Of a DNA stretch of 14,322 bases, positions 1-7,280 are shown piece after piece. Position numbers and translations under genes: made by a program. The stretch comes from an uncultured Oscillospiraceae bacterium. GTDB lineage: Bacteria > Bacillota > Clostridia > Oscillospirales > Acutalibacteraceae. The stretch lies in contig UQOE01000039.1 in NCBI GenBank assembly GCA_900542575.1, forward strand, positions 1 through 14,322, in the 5' to 3' direction. Position 1 is the first letter of the stretch. Every line of letters starts with the position of its first letter. The notes beneath the pieces were generated by a model. It was given only the letters and a program-made list of their open reading frames with translations, did no database searches and had not been told where the DNA came from.

Positions 1-14
1 GTATAACTTCACGG

Positions 15-40
15 AACCCCGCGACAATCGCGGGGTTTTC
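15..40 (+). terminator. Rho-independent terminator of a plus-strand gene left of the window
   Basis: Two 10-base arms (15-24 and 28-37) pair perfectly around a 3-base loop. The stem is GC-rich at its core and is followed on the plus strand by TTTTC. No plus-strand gene lies in the window to its left, so it probably serves a gene just outside. The hairpin is symmetric enough to act weakly on the minus strand too. Confidence 0.6.
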
Positions 41-77
41 GATTATACAAAAAGGTTGCCGCAGAGATGCGGCAGCC
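41..77 (-). terminator. Rho-independent terminator of the atp operon
   Basis: Ten-base arms at 54-63 and 68-77, with one G-T wobble, close a 4-base loop. Reading the minus strand, the stem is followed by TTTTTGTATAATC, a typical U-tract. It lies 18 bases after the atpC stop codon and is the natural end of the ATP synthase transcript. Confidence 0.8.
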
Positions 78-94
78 AAAATATAGAATGCAGT

Positions 95-520
95 TTATTT
101 TGCCTGATGGTGGGATGAGACCTCCAGCCGGGAAATGGCACGCTGCAGTGCCGCCTTGGACTGAACATACTCCAGATGACTGAGTTTTCCCTGGAGACGT
201 TCCTGAGCACGCTCCTCTGCCCGTTTCGCCCGATTAGCATCGATCTCCTCAGGCCACTCGGCCGTATCTACAAGAATGACAACCATATCCTGATTGACTT
301 CCATAAAGCCCTCGGATACAACTGCTTCCCGCCATTCTCCATGTTCCTTAATTTTGATCGGACCGATATCGACAGCGGCCACCATGGGCTCATAGCCCGG
401 GAGAATACCGATCTGCCCTCCGGTCGTCTGGAGGACGACCTCTTCGGCGACATCGGAGAAAAACTGCTTTTCCGGTGTCTTTATGACCATGTAGAAGTTT
501 TTGTTTTCTTCTTTTGCCAT
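95..520 (-). CDS. atpC: F1Fo ATP synthase subunit epsilon
   Basis: Subunit epsilon of the F1 central stalk, which connects gamma to the c-ring and can inhibit ATP hydrolysis. The 141-residue product has the family layout. An N-terminal beta-sandwich (about 1-92) carries the GGQIGILPGYEPM motif typical of epsilon. A C-terminal helical hairpin (about 93-135) is rich in Ala, Glu and Arg. The ATG at 520 is preceded by a GGGGA ribosome binding site. It is the last gene of the operon, 15 bases after atpD, and is followed by a clear terminator. Length and motifs are ordinary for the family. Whether its C-terminal helices bind ATP or inhibit cannot be judged from sequence alone. Confidence 0.95.
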   Translation of the reverse strand: MAKEENKNFYMVIKTPEKQFFSDVAEEVVLQTTGGQIGILPGYEPMVAAVDIGPIKIKEHGEWREAVVSEGFMEVNQDMVVILVDTAEWPEEIDANRAKRAEERAQERLQGKLSHLEYVQSKAALQRAISRLEVSSHHQAK

Positions 521-535
521 AGGAATCCCCTACTC

Positions 536-1942
536 TTACTTGGAACTCTTCTGCAGTTCCTCGGCAGCTTCGTAAACCTCGTCAATAGTGCCTTTATTAT
601 AGAAGCAGTCCTCAGGAACATCGTCCAGCTCACCGTTGACGATCAGTTTAAAGCCGCGGATCGTCTCCTTCAGCGGAACATATTTACCCGGAATGCCGGT
701 AAACTGTTCACCTACAAAGAACGGCTGAGAGAGATACTTCTTAATTTTACGAGCACGGTAGATCGTTTTCTTATCTTCATCGCCGAGCTCATCGATACCG
801 AGAACGGCAATGATATCCTGCAGTTCTTTATAGCGCTGCAGCGTTGCCTGAACACGGCGTGCTACGTCATAATGCTCTTCGCCGACAATCTGCGGATCGA
901 GAATGCGGGAGGAGGAATCCAGCGGATCGACCGCCGGGTAGATGCCTTCCTCGACGATAGCACGGGAAAGTACCGTACGGGCATCAAGGTGTGCAAAGAT
1001 GGTTGCCGGGGCCGGGTCGGTCAGGTCGTCAGCCGGAACATAGACGGCCTGGACAGAGGTGATAGACCCGTTTTTGGTTGAAGTGATACGCTCTTCCAGA
1101 CTGCCAACATCGGTTGCAAGAGTCGGCTGATATCCGACTGCAGAAGGCGTACGGCCAAGAAGTGCAGAGACCTCAGAACCGGCCTGAATAAAGCGGAAGA
1201 TGTTGTCAATGAACAGAAGAACGTCCTGATGCATCTGGTCGCGGAAATACTCGGCGACGGTCAGACCGGTCAAGCCGACGCGCATACGGGCCCCCGGCGG
1301 CTCATTCATCTGACCGAAAACCAGCGAGGTCTTATCCAGTACGCCGGATTCCCCCATTTCGTTCCAGAGGTCGTTGCCCTCACGGGAACGCTCACCGACG
1401 CCGGTGAAGACGGAATAACCGCCGTGCTCCGTTGCGACATTGTGAATGAGTTCCTGGATAAGAACGGTTTTGCCGACGCCGGCGCCGCCGAATAGACCGA
1501 TCTTACCGCCTTTGGCGTAAGGAACCAGCAGGTCCAGGACTTTTATGCCGGTCTCAAGGACTTCTGTTGCAGGTTTCTGGTCTTCAAAGGCCGGTGCACT
1601 GCGGTGAATCGGCCATTTTTCTGCGTCCTTCAGTGCAGGTTTATCATCGATAGTGTCACCAAGGACATTCATCATACGTCCGAGAGTCTGTTCACCGACC
1701 GGTACGCTGATGGGAGCACCGGTGTCCACAGCGGGAAGTCCGCGCTTCAGGCCCTCTGCTGCCGACATAGCAACGCAGCGGACAGTCCTCTCACCGAGAT
1801 GCTGCATGACCTCGGCGGTAATGACCTCATCATCATTTTGAATACGGATGGCATTGTAGAGCTCAGGGAGGTCACCGGAGTCAAACTTGACGTCGATAAC
1901 CGGCCCAATGACCTGTGCAATGCGCCCGGTATGTTCTGCCAT
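536..1942 (-). CDS. atpD: F1Fo ATP synthase subunit beta (catalytic)
   Basis: Catalytic subunit of the F1 head, where ADP and phosphate are joined to ATP on the cytoplasmic face of the membrane. The 468-residue length is normal. Visible motifs are the Walker A loop GGAGVGKT at 152-159, the catalytic glutamate of GERSREG (E184), and Walker B LLFIDN with D246. The segment ALLGRTPSAVGYQPTLA starts at about 260. The DELSEED lever that contacts gamma is present as the variant DELGDED at 384-390, a mild change that keeps the acidic character. The ATG at 1942 has an AAAGGGCG ribosome binding site about 10 bases upstream. It lies between atpG (42-base gap) and atpC (15-base gap). Confidence 0.98.
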   Translation of the reverse strand: MAEHTGRIAQVIGPVIDVKFDSGDLPELYNAIRIQNDDEVITAEVMQHLGERTVRCVAMSAAEGLKRGLPAVDTGAPISVPVGEQTLGRMMNVLGDTIDDKPALKDAEKWPIHRSAPAFEDQKPATEVLETGIKVLDLLVPYAKGGKIGLFGGAGVGKTVLIQELIHNVATEHGGYSVFTGVGERSREGNDLWNEMGESGVLDKTSLVFGQMNEPPGARMRVGLTGLTVAEYFRDQMHQDVLLFIDNIFRFIQAGSEVSALLGRTPSAVGYQPTLATDVGSLEERITSTKNGSITSVQAVYVPADDLTDPAPATIFAHLDARTVLSRAIVEEGIYPAVDPLDSSSRILDPQIVGEEHYDVARRVQATLQRYKELQDIIAVLGIDELGDEDKKTIYRARKIKKYLSQPFFVGEQFTGIPGKYVPLKETIRGFKLIVNGELDDVPEDCFYNKGTIDEVYEAAEELQKSSK

Positions 1943-1984
1943 TATAGTTTCGCCCTTTCTGGTAGATTATGATTCGTTCCCGCG

Positions 1985-2881
1985 TTACAGCGCGGCGGCG
2001 CCACCGACAATTTCGGTGATTTCCTGTGTGATGGCCGCCTGACGGGCGCGGTTGAAGTCGAGGCTTAGTTTGTCGAGCATTTCTTCCGCATTGTCCGATG
2101 CAGTCTGCATGGCATTCATGCGTGCACTCTGTTCACTGGTAAAAGCCTCAACAAAACAGGTATAGATGATCCAGTTGAGATACTTTCGAATGAGTACCTT
2201 AAAGACCTCGTGGGGAGACGGCTCATAGTTGAGCAGACTGTCCTTCTGGATGGTATCCCGGATTCCGAGAGAATCCTTTAAATCGTCCATATTGAGAGGA
2301 AGCAGCTTCAGACAGGTCGGAACCTGAGAAATAGATGATTTCATCTGTGTATACACAACGTAGACATCATCATAGAGCTCTTCGTCAAAACGTTTGCGGA
2401 TAATTTCACCGATTTCCCGTGCACGGTAGACCGTAGGGTTTCGAACCGGGAAAATAAAGTCTTCATCTACAAGGTCGGAAAACTCCGATTTTCGGAAATA
2501 CTCGTGGCCCATGCGGCCGGCAATCAGGATCTGAACCTGGTGGTCTTCCTGGCTGCGGATGAGCTCCTCCGCCTTTTTACAGATATTGATATCATAGCCG
2601 CCGGAGAGCCCCTTGTCGCCGGTCAGCACCAGAACGCCCACTGATCGGTTCTTTCCCGTCTTATGCTGACGCTGATCAAAGTTATGGTTCTGAATATCCG
2701 CACTGTGGGTGAGGATGTCAATCATAACCGTTTCAATATCATAAAAGAAGTGAGCAGTATCATCCTGCTGAGCTTTCGCTCTCTTTAATTTTGATGCAGA
2801 GACTACGCGCATTGCATTGGTAACCTTTTGGATTTCCTCAATGCTCTGAATTCTCTGCTTAATTTCACCTGTACTCGGCAT
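1985..2881 (-). CDS. atpG: F1Fo ATP synthase subunit gamma
   Basis: Rotor shaft of F1; it turns inside the alpha-beta hexamer and couples proton flow to catalysis. The 298-residue product starts with the family signature around IQKVTNAMRVVSASKL (about 18-33) in the N-terminal helix. It ends with the long C-terminal helix containing NAMQTASDNAEEMLDKL and ITQEITEIVGGA. These two helices form the coiled-coil axle; the middle is the Rossmann-like domain. The ATG at 2881 is preceded by AAGGCGGTG, which overlaps the atpA stop codon 12 bases upstream, suggesting coupled translation. No deletion or frameshift is seen. Confidence 0.96.
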   Translation of the reverse strand: MPSTGEIKQRIQSIEEIQKVTNAMRVVSASKLKRAKAQQDDTAHFFYDIETVMIDILTHSADIQNHNFDQRQHKTGKNRSVGVLVLTGDKGLSGGYDINICKKAEELIRSQEDHQVQILIAGRMGHEYFRKSEFSDLVDEDFIFPVRNPTVYRAREIGEIIRKRFDEELYDDVYVVYTQMKSSISQVPTCLKLLPLNMDDLKDSLGIRDTIQKDSLLNYEPSPHEVFKVLIRKYLNWIIYTCFVEAFTSEQSARMNAMQTASDNAEEMLDKLSLDFNRARQAAITQEITEIVGGAAAL

Positions 2882-2893
2882 GGGATCACCGCC

Positions 2894-4405
2894 TTAGACA
2901 ACCAGGGAGCTCTTGAAGGCTTCGATATCAGATTTCAGTTTGGCGGTCATCGTGTCGTCCAATGCTTTCTTTTCCAGAAGTTCGTCAAGAAGCGGCCTGT
3001 CGGTATCTTCGACGTAGCGGATCAGGTCGCGGTTGAACTTGGAGACGTCTTTGGTCTCAACGTCGCTCAGATAACCGTTGACTGCACTGAACAGAAGCAC
3101 GATTTGATCCTCCACCTCAAGCGGCGAGTACTGCGGCTGTTTCAGGCACTCATAGAGGCGTTCGCCCTGTGCGAGTTTATTACGCGTCCCCTCGTCGAGG
3201 TCGGATCCGAACTGGGCAAATACAGCCTTTTCGCGGTACTGCGCCAGATTCAGACGAAGCGGACCGGCAATCTTCTTCATGGCCTTCAGCTGAGCGTCAC
3301 CGCCGACACGGGAAACCGAGAAACCGACGTTGATAGCCGGACGCTGTCCGGAATAGAAGAGCTCGGTCTCGAGGAAGATCTGGCCGTCGGTAATAGAAAT
3401 GACGTTGGTCGGAATATACGCAGAGATGTCACCTGCCTGAGTCTCGACAATGGGAAGCGCGGTCATGGAGCCGCCGCCCAGATCGTCAGAGAGTTTTGCA
3501 GAACGTTCCAGCAGACGGGAGTGCAGATAGAAGACATCGCCGGGATACGCCTCACGTCCGGGAGAACGCTTCAGCAGAAGAGATACCGCACGATATGCTA
3601 CTGCGTGCTTCGAGAGATCATCATATATGATAAGAACATCTTTGTGTTCTTCATACATGAAATACTCACCCATAGCACAGCCGGCATAGGGTGCAATATA
3701 CTGGACCGTTGAACTCTGGTCTGCTGTGGAAGAGACGATAACCGTATAATCCATGGCACCGTATTTCTTCAGCGTATTCTGAATGGAAGCGACCGTAGAT
3801 GCCTTCTGACCAATTGCGACATAAATGCAGATAACATCTTTGCCCTTCTGATTAATGATGGTATCGACGGCAAGTGCGGTCTTACCGGTCTGTCGGTCGC
3901 CGATGATGAGTTCACGCTGTCCGCGGCCGATGGGAGTCATGGCGTCGATGGCGACAATACCAGTCTGCAGCGGCGTGTCAATTGCCTTTCTCTGCAGAAT
4001 ACCGGGAGCAGGAGATTCGATGGGACGGGCGGCATCGGTATGAATGGCGCCGCGGCCGTCAATTGGCTTGCCGAGCGGATCTACTACGCGGCCGATCAGC
4101 TCGTCTCCGCAGGGAACCGAGAGAACTTTACCGGTACTCTTTACCGTCATTCCCTCTTTAATTTCACGGTCCGAGCCGAGGAGAATGCAGCCGACGTTGT
4201 CTTCCTCCAGGTTCATGGCCATTCCGGCAACGCCGTTCTCAAAGACCAGCAGCTCGCCGTACATGGCGTCTCTCAGACCGTAGATTTTTGCAATGCCGTC
4301 ACCGGACTGGAGGACATAACCGATTTTTTCTTCAGCCGTAGCGCTGTCGTAATTCTCGATCTGCTCCTTGATGACGGCAGTAATCTCTTCAGGTTTCAGT
4401 TTCAT
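2894..4405 (-). CDS. atpA: F1Fo ATP synthase subunit alpha
   Basis: Regulatory nucleotide-binding subunit of the F1 hexamer. I place the start at the ATG at 4405, giving 503 residues beginning MKLKPEEI, the usual alpha length and N-terminus. A GTG three codons upstream (4414) would extend the frame, but it lies inside the AGGGTG ribosome binding site. In the 503-residue numbering, Walker A GDRQTGKT is at 169-176, and the arginine finger of SVSRVGGDAQ, which reaches into the beta catalytic site, is R366. The stretch YIAPYAGCAMGEYF at about 236-249 is also typical. It lies between atpH and atpG in the standard order. Confidence 0.97.
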   Translation of the reverse strand: MKLKPEEITAVIKEQIENYDSATAEEKIGYVLQSGDGIAKIYGLRDAMYGELLVFENGVAGMAMNLEEDNVGCILLGSDREIKEGMTVKSTGKVLSVPCGDELIGRVVDPLGKPIDGRGAIHTDAARPIESPAPGILQRKAIDTPLQTGIVAIDAMTPIGRGQRELIIGDRQTGKTALAVDTIINQKGKDVICIYVAIGQKASTVASIQNTLKKYGAMDYTVIVSSTADQSSTVQYIAPYAGCAMGEYFMYEEHKDVLIIYDDLSKHAVAYRAVSLLLKRSPGREAYPGDVFYLHSRLLERSAKLSDDLGGGSMTALPIVETQAGDISAYIPTNVISITDGQIFLETELFYSGQRPAINVGFSVSRVGGDAQLKAMKKIAGPLRLNLAQYREKAVFAQFGSDLDEGTRNKLAQGERLYECLKQPQYSPLEVEDQIVLLFSAVNGYLSDVETKDVSKFNRDLIRYVEDTDRPLLDELLEKKALDDTMTAKLKSDIEAFKSSLVV

Positions 4406-4411
4406 TCGTTT

Positions 4412-4417
4412 CACCCT
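4412..4417 (-). promoter_or_regulatory. Ribosome binding site that decides the atpA start
   Basis: AGGGTG on the minus strand lies 6 bases before the ATG at 4405. The alternative GTG start at 4414-4412 is part of this element and has no comparable site of its own, so the ATG is preferred. Confidence 0.7.
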
Positions 4418-4444
4418 AATACTCTTGATTCAAACAAAAAGCCC

Positions 4445-4981
4445 TCAGCCCTGGACAAGCTGGGTCTGGAGAGCTTTCAGCTGGCCCGCAACAGAGTCAT
4501 CATACCGGTCGTCGCCCACCTGGACGATAACGCCGCCGATGATAGCGGGGTCAATTACCTCGCTGACATGGGCATCTGCCGCATGATACTTGCTGCAGAA
4601 GCGCTTCGAAATCTGTCTGATGACATCGGGCTCCGCCTTTTCGGCGGTTGTTACGGTTATGCTGATGATGTTTTGAGACTGATCCTTCCATGCTGCGACA
4701 TTCTGATAGATGTCGGGCAGGAGTTCCATTCGGTTTTTCCGAAGCAGAAGAAGGACCAGGTGAAGAGTGTCATCGGAAAGAACATCCGAGAAAATACCGC
4801 GGATGGCTTTTTCCTTGTCTCCGGGACTCTTCCGTGGGTTTTTCAGAAACCCGCGGAGATTCTCCTGAGAGAACCAGACCTGCCGGAGGAAATCAAGTTC
4901 CTCCAGAGCCTGGTCGAGCTTTCCTTTCCCCTTCGAAATCTCAAAAAATGCTTCCGCATAACGCTCAGATATCAGTGACAT
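4445..4981 (-). CDS. atpH: F1Fo ATP synthase subunit delta
   Basis: Delta (OSCP-like) subunit, which clamps the top of the F1 head to the b-subunit stator. The 178-residue product has an N-terminal helical domain opening with SERYAEAFFEIS. The conserved C-terminal segment is IDPAIIGGVIVQVGDDRYDDSV at about 143-164, matching the DPxxIGG...VGxxxYDxSV pattern of the family. The ATG at 4981 shares one base with the atpF TAA stop (TAATG), a classic coupling arrangement. The gap to atpA is 39 bases. Subunit delta is the least conserved F1 protein, but this C-terminal motif and the operon position make the call secure. Confidence 0.94.
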   Translation of the reverse strand: MSLISERYAEAFFEISKGKGKLDQALEELDFLRQVWFSQENLRGFLKNPRKSPGDKEKAIRGIFSDVLSDDTLHLVLLLLRKNRMELLPDIYQNVAAWKDQSQNIISITVTTAEKAEPDVIRQISKRFCSKYHAADAHVSEVIDPAIIGGVIVQVGDDRYDDSVAGQLKALQTQLVQG

Positions 4982-5469
4982 TATGCAGCACCAGTTTCTT
5001 TCAGAAATTTGTCTACCAGCTCACGGTTCTTCTCGGTGTCCATATTTGCCTGGATGACTTTGGAGGCCGCGGCAATGGCGAGACCGGAAATCTGAGCTTT
5101 CGACTCTTTGATGGCCTTCTCATGCTCACGGGCGGCATCTTCCTGGGCACGGGCGATAATCTGCTTGGACTCGTCTTCTGCTTTTGCAACGGTCTCATCG
5201 TAGATTTTATTGGCTCGTGCCGTCATGTCGTCAATGATCTTCTGACCTTCCGCTTTCGCCGACTTCATTTGTGTCTCATACTGGTCTTTCAGAGCAAGGG
5301 CGTCATTCTTGGCATCTTCCGAGGTTTTCAGGTCCTCGGCGATGCCGTCCGAACGCTTCTGCATATAATTCATGACCGGTTTGAACAGCACTTTCTTCAG
5401 CACGAAAAACAGGATAAGAAGGTTGATGAGTGCGAAGACCATGGTGTATAAGTTGATACTTTCGAGCAT
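4981..5469 (-). CDS. atpF: F1Fo ATP synthase subunit b
   Basis: Peripheral-stalk subunit that holds the F1 head against rotation. The 162-residue product has one N-terminal membrane helix (about 7-25, rich in Leu, Ile, Phe and Val). The conserved LFKPVMNYMQKR turn follows at about 28-39. A long charged Ala/Lys/Glu helix runs to the end and should form the b-b coiled coil. The ATG at 5469 has AGGGGAG upstream. It lies 21 bases after atpE and its stop overlaps the atpH start by one base. Only one b-type gene is present in the operon, so a b homodimer is expected. Confidence 0.95.
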   Translation of the reverse strand: MLESINLYTMVFALINLLILFFVLKKVLFKPVMNYMQKRSDGIAEDLKTSEDAKNDALALKDQYETQMKSAKAEGQKIIDDMTARANKIYDETVAKAEDESKQIIARAQEDAAREHEKAIKESKAQISGLAIAAASKVIQANMDTEKNRELVDKFLKETGAA

Positions 5470-5490
5470 GTTACACTCCCCTGCTTACGG

Positions 5491-5715
5491 TCAGATTTTT
5501 GCGTAAATAAGAATTGCGATTACGAAACCGAAGATTGCAGTAACCTCGGCGAGGGTGGCGAAAATAAGGCCGGTGGACATGATTTTACCGGAAGCCTCCG
5601 GGTTGCGGGCGACACTCTCAGATGCCTTGCCGGATGCAAGACCGAGGCTGATGCCGGCGCCGATGGCGGTAAGCATTGCAATTGCGGCTGCGATAGCGAT
5701 TAATCCTGAACTCAT
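5491..5715 (-). CDS. atpE: F1Fo ATP synthase subunit c (rotor ring)
   Basis: Proteolipid that forms the membrane rotor ring. The 74-residue product is a helical hairpin: helix 1 carries glycines at 19, 21 and 25, the polar loop is RNPE (37-40), and helix 2 carries the ion-binding carboxylate E57. Aligned by eye with the sodium-binding c subunit of Ilyobacter, the Gln ligand is Leu24 here and the Ser next to the Glu is Val58, so the sodium site is absent and proton coupling is inferred. The ATG at 5715 has a perfect AGGAGG 8 bases upstream, the best ribosome binding site in the operon, fitting the need for many copies of c. Confidence 0.97.
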   Translation of the reverse strand: MSSGLIAIAAAIAMLTAIGAGISLGLASGKASESVARNPEASGKIMSTGLIFATLAEVTAIFGFVIAILIYAKI

Positions 5716-5731
5716 GATAAAATCCTCCTAG

Positions 5732-6481
5732 TTAATCTTGAATGGCTTCCCCAACATAGATGGAAGACAAAAATACAAAGATGTATGCCTGAAGTCCTGC
5801 GTCAAACAGGTCAAAAAAGGCGCTTGCCAGCGGGACTATAGGTTTGATGAACACAGAACCGGCATAGAGCAGGTCCATAATGACAACCCCGGCGAACACG
5901 TTGCCGTAAAGCCGGAGCGTAAGCGAGAGCGTCCTGGTCACGTAGTCCAAAATATTAAAGGGCAGCATGATGGGCGTCGGCTTAAGGAAGTTCTTCCCGT
6001 ATCCTTTGATTCCCTTATACTTAATTGCAGAAATAGGAATAAGGAAAACCGTCATCAGCGACAGAACCAGCGGAATATTCAAGTCACTCGTCGGCGGCTC
6101 AATCTGAAGCCAGGGACTGTAGACGTTCCCGGTCCAATGGTGCATAAGTTCTGCCGATGGAATTAAGTTGAAAATGCTGGCGATGTTGGCAAAGACGAGA
6201 AAGATGAGGATGGTGCCGAAATACGGGACAAAGTCCTTGTATTTCTTTCCCATGTTCGGTCCGATGATGTTCCCGATTCCATTGACAACTGTCTCGGCAA
6301 CGAGCTGCTTGCCTTTGGGAACCTTTTCGAACTTCTTCGGCCGAACCAGGACCAGTGCCAGGATAATGATGACCGCCATGATAATCCACATGACCACAAC
6401 CGTATCTGTCACCGGGACCTTCAGCTTACCAAGAGGTATGGTAAACATTACCTGATGATTGAATAGCGCTTCGGTATCCAA
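5732..6481 (-). CDS. atpB: F1Fo ATP synthase subunit a (TTG start)
   Basis: Membrane stator subunit with the two ion half-channels next to the c-ring. The 249-residue product has several hydrophobic helices. The essential arginine is R190 in LSLTLRLYGNVFAG, equivalent to E. coli R210. Q231 in the last helix (AGLQAYIF) matches the usual helix-5 glutamine. The start is TTG at 6481, chosen because GAGGGA lies 10 bases upstream; the first ATG in frame would begin only at residue 12 and lacks a site. It follows the putative atpI by 40 bases and precedes atpE by 16 bases. Confidence 0.95.
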   Translation of the reverse strand: MDTEALFNHQVMFTIPLGKLKVPVTDTVVVMWIIMAVIIILALVLVRPKKFEKVPKGKQLVAETVVNGIGNIIGPNMGKKYKDFVPYFGTILIFLVFANIASIFNLIPSAELMHHWTGNVYSPWLQIEPPTSDLNIPLVLSLMTVFLIPISAIKYKGIKGYGKNFLKPTPIMLPFNILDYVTRTLSLTLRLYGNVFAGVVIMDLLYAGSVFIKPIVPLASAFFDLFDAGLQAYIFVFLSSIYVGEAIQD

Positions 6482-6490
6482 TTTTGAAGT

Positions 6491-6496
6491 TCCCTC
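6491..6496 (-). promoter_or_regulatory. Ribosome binding site supporting the TTG start of atpB
   Basis: GAGGGA on the minus strand, about 9-10 bases before the TTG at 6481. There is no ATG at a suitable distance, so the gene very probably uses the rare start codon, which would lower initiation relative to atpE. Confidence 0.7.
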
Positions 6497-6521
6497 TTTT
6501 CCAGATGGATTTTACTGCGAT

Positions 6522-6917
6522 TCACACATAGTAATTGGTATGAATAATACCTGTGACTTCTGCCAGAACAAACAGATTGGTTCCCGCAGGCACCAGCAGA
6601 AGGCCAGTCACGTCGCACCAAAAAAACATATGCGATGAAAGGCGGACCGTTACAAACAGAACAGCGGCAGCAGCCAGAAATGCAAGAATCAGCAGCAGCG
6701 AGGGCAGCACCATTTGTCCGCCTGTCTTCTGTTTCCCGATTTGACTGTAGAGATGAGAAGTGGCTGCAAAAATAAGGACACCGCATACGGTGCCGGTCAG
6801 CAGGCCAAACGCCCCCATCAGCCGTTCCGGAAAAACGATAAGGATAACCGCCATTGCAATGCAAAACAGGCAAAATGAAATTTGAAGAATTCTCTTTTCC
6901 AATTTTGGATTTGTCAT
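6522..6917 (-). CDS. atpI: Putative ATP synthase protein I (AtpI-like membrane protein)
   Basis: A small hydrophobic protein of 131 residues with about four predicted membrane segments. They lie near residues 10-30, 34-52, 70-90 and 94-122, with a basic loop (IGKQKTGG) in the middle. This fits the AtpI family, whose members are encoded first in many bacterial atp operons and have been linked to c-ring assembly or magnesium supply. The assignment rests mainly on topology and position; the sequence itself is weakly conserved. Start choice is uncertain: the ATG at 6917 and a TTG at 6926 are both in frame, neither with a clear ribosome binding site, and a stop codon lies upstream at 6975-6977. 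Poor initiation may keep its level low. Confidence 0.75.
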   Translation of the reverse strand: MTNPKLEKRILQISFCLFCIAMAVILIVFPERLMGAFGLLTGTVCGVLIFAATSHLYSQIGKQKTGGQMVLPSLLLILAFLAAAAVLFVTVRLSSHMFFWCDVTGLLLVPAGTNLFVLAEVTGIIHTNYYV

Positions 6918-6971
6918 AGGCGTCAATCCGAATGTCAGTTTTTCGAGTATCGGTTCCGTAACAGCGCATAA

Positions 6972-7001
6972 ATTTCACGTACCGTAAAATGGTATTGTCA
7001 A
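6972..7001 (-). promoter_or_regulatory. Candidate proximal promoter of the atp operon
   Basis: On the minus strand a perfect -35 TTGACA (7001-6996) is followed after 18 bases by TGAAAT (6977-6972), a 4 of 6 match to the -10 box. The spacing is one base longer than ideal. It would start transcription about 50 bases before atpI. Confidence 0.4.
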
Positions 7002-7015
7002 TTTTTGCAAAATTG
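6999..7015. repeat. 17-base palindrome overlapping the proximal atp -35 box
   Basis: CAATTTTTGCAAAATTG has two perfect 7-base arms around a 3-base centre. It overlaps the TTGACA box of the proximal promoter candidate and lies downstream of the distal one, where an operator could sit. In AT-rich DNA such a palindrome can arise by chance. Confidence 0.4.
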
Positions 7016-7047
7016 TGAAAAATCTGGCATGCCTGTTACTAATGCGA

Positions 7048-7076
7048 GTTATACCACTTCAAAATTAAAAAGACAA
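7048..7076 (-). promoter_or_regulatory. Candidate main promoter of the atp operon
   Basis: Minus-strand TTGTCT (7076-7071), a spacer of exactly 17 bases, then TATAAC (7053-7048), matching sigma-A boxes at 4 of 6 and 5 of 6. A- and T-tracts lie upstream as a possible UP element. Transcription would begin near 7041, leaving a leader of about 120 bases before atpI. Confidence 0.6.
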
Positions 7077-7250
7077 TAGCTGTTTTCACGATTTTTTTCG
7101 AATTTAAAAAAATATTTTTGAATTTTTAGAGTTGTTGTATTTGCACACAAAAACAGCAATTTTTTGTCGAAATTGTTTGTGAAAAAGAGCTATTTACTAA
7201 TTTGAAATTTCTTCTCTCTGCGGTCGGACAAGTGGAAAGTGTCATCTCTC

Positions 7251-7280
7251 AAAAATGAATAATCGGTCCGATTCATTTTT
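7251..7280. repeat. Paired palindromes upstream of the recombinase gene
   Basis: Ten-base arms 7251-7260 and 7271-7280 (AAAAATGAAT and ATTCATTTTT) are exact reverse complements. Between and overlapping them, AATCGGTCCGATT (7261-7273) is a perfect 13-base palindrome with one central base. T-rich sequence follows on the plus strand, so it could be a weak terminator in either direction or a protein-binding site. Confidence 0.5.

Noticed and set aside
176..1081. Plus-strand open frame of 301 residues opposite atpC and atpD
   Set aside because: It runs antisense to two certain genes, crosses their junction, has no ribosome binding site, and its composition is that of a shadow frame.
4040..4978. 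Plus-strand open frame of 312 residues opposite atpA and atpH
   Set aside because: Antisense to conserved genes, spanning an intergenic gap, with no recognisable domain or ribosome binding site.
6448..6978. Alternative 176-residue minus-strand frame over atpI
   Set aside because: It overlaps the four-helix AtpI-like frame and atpB, and is basic, cysteine-rich and unlike any known family.
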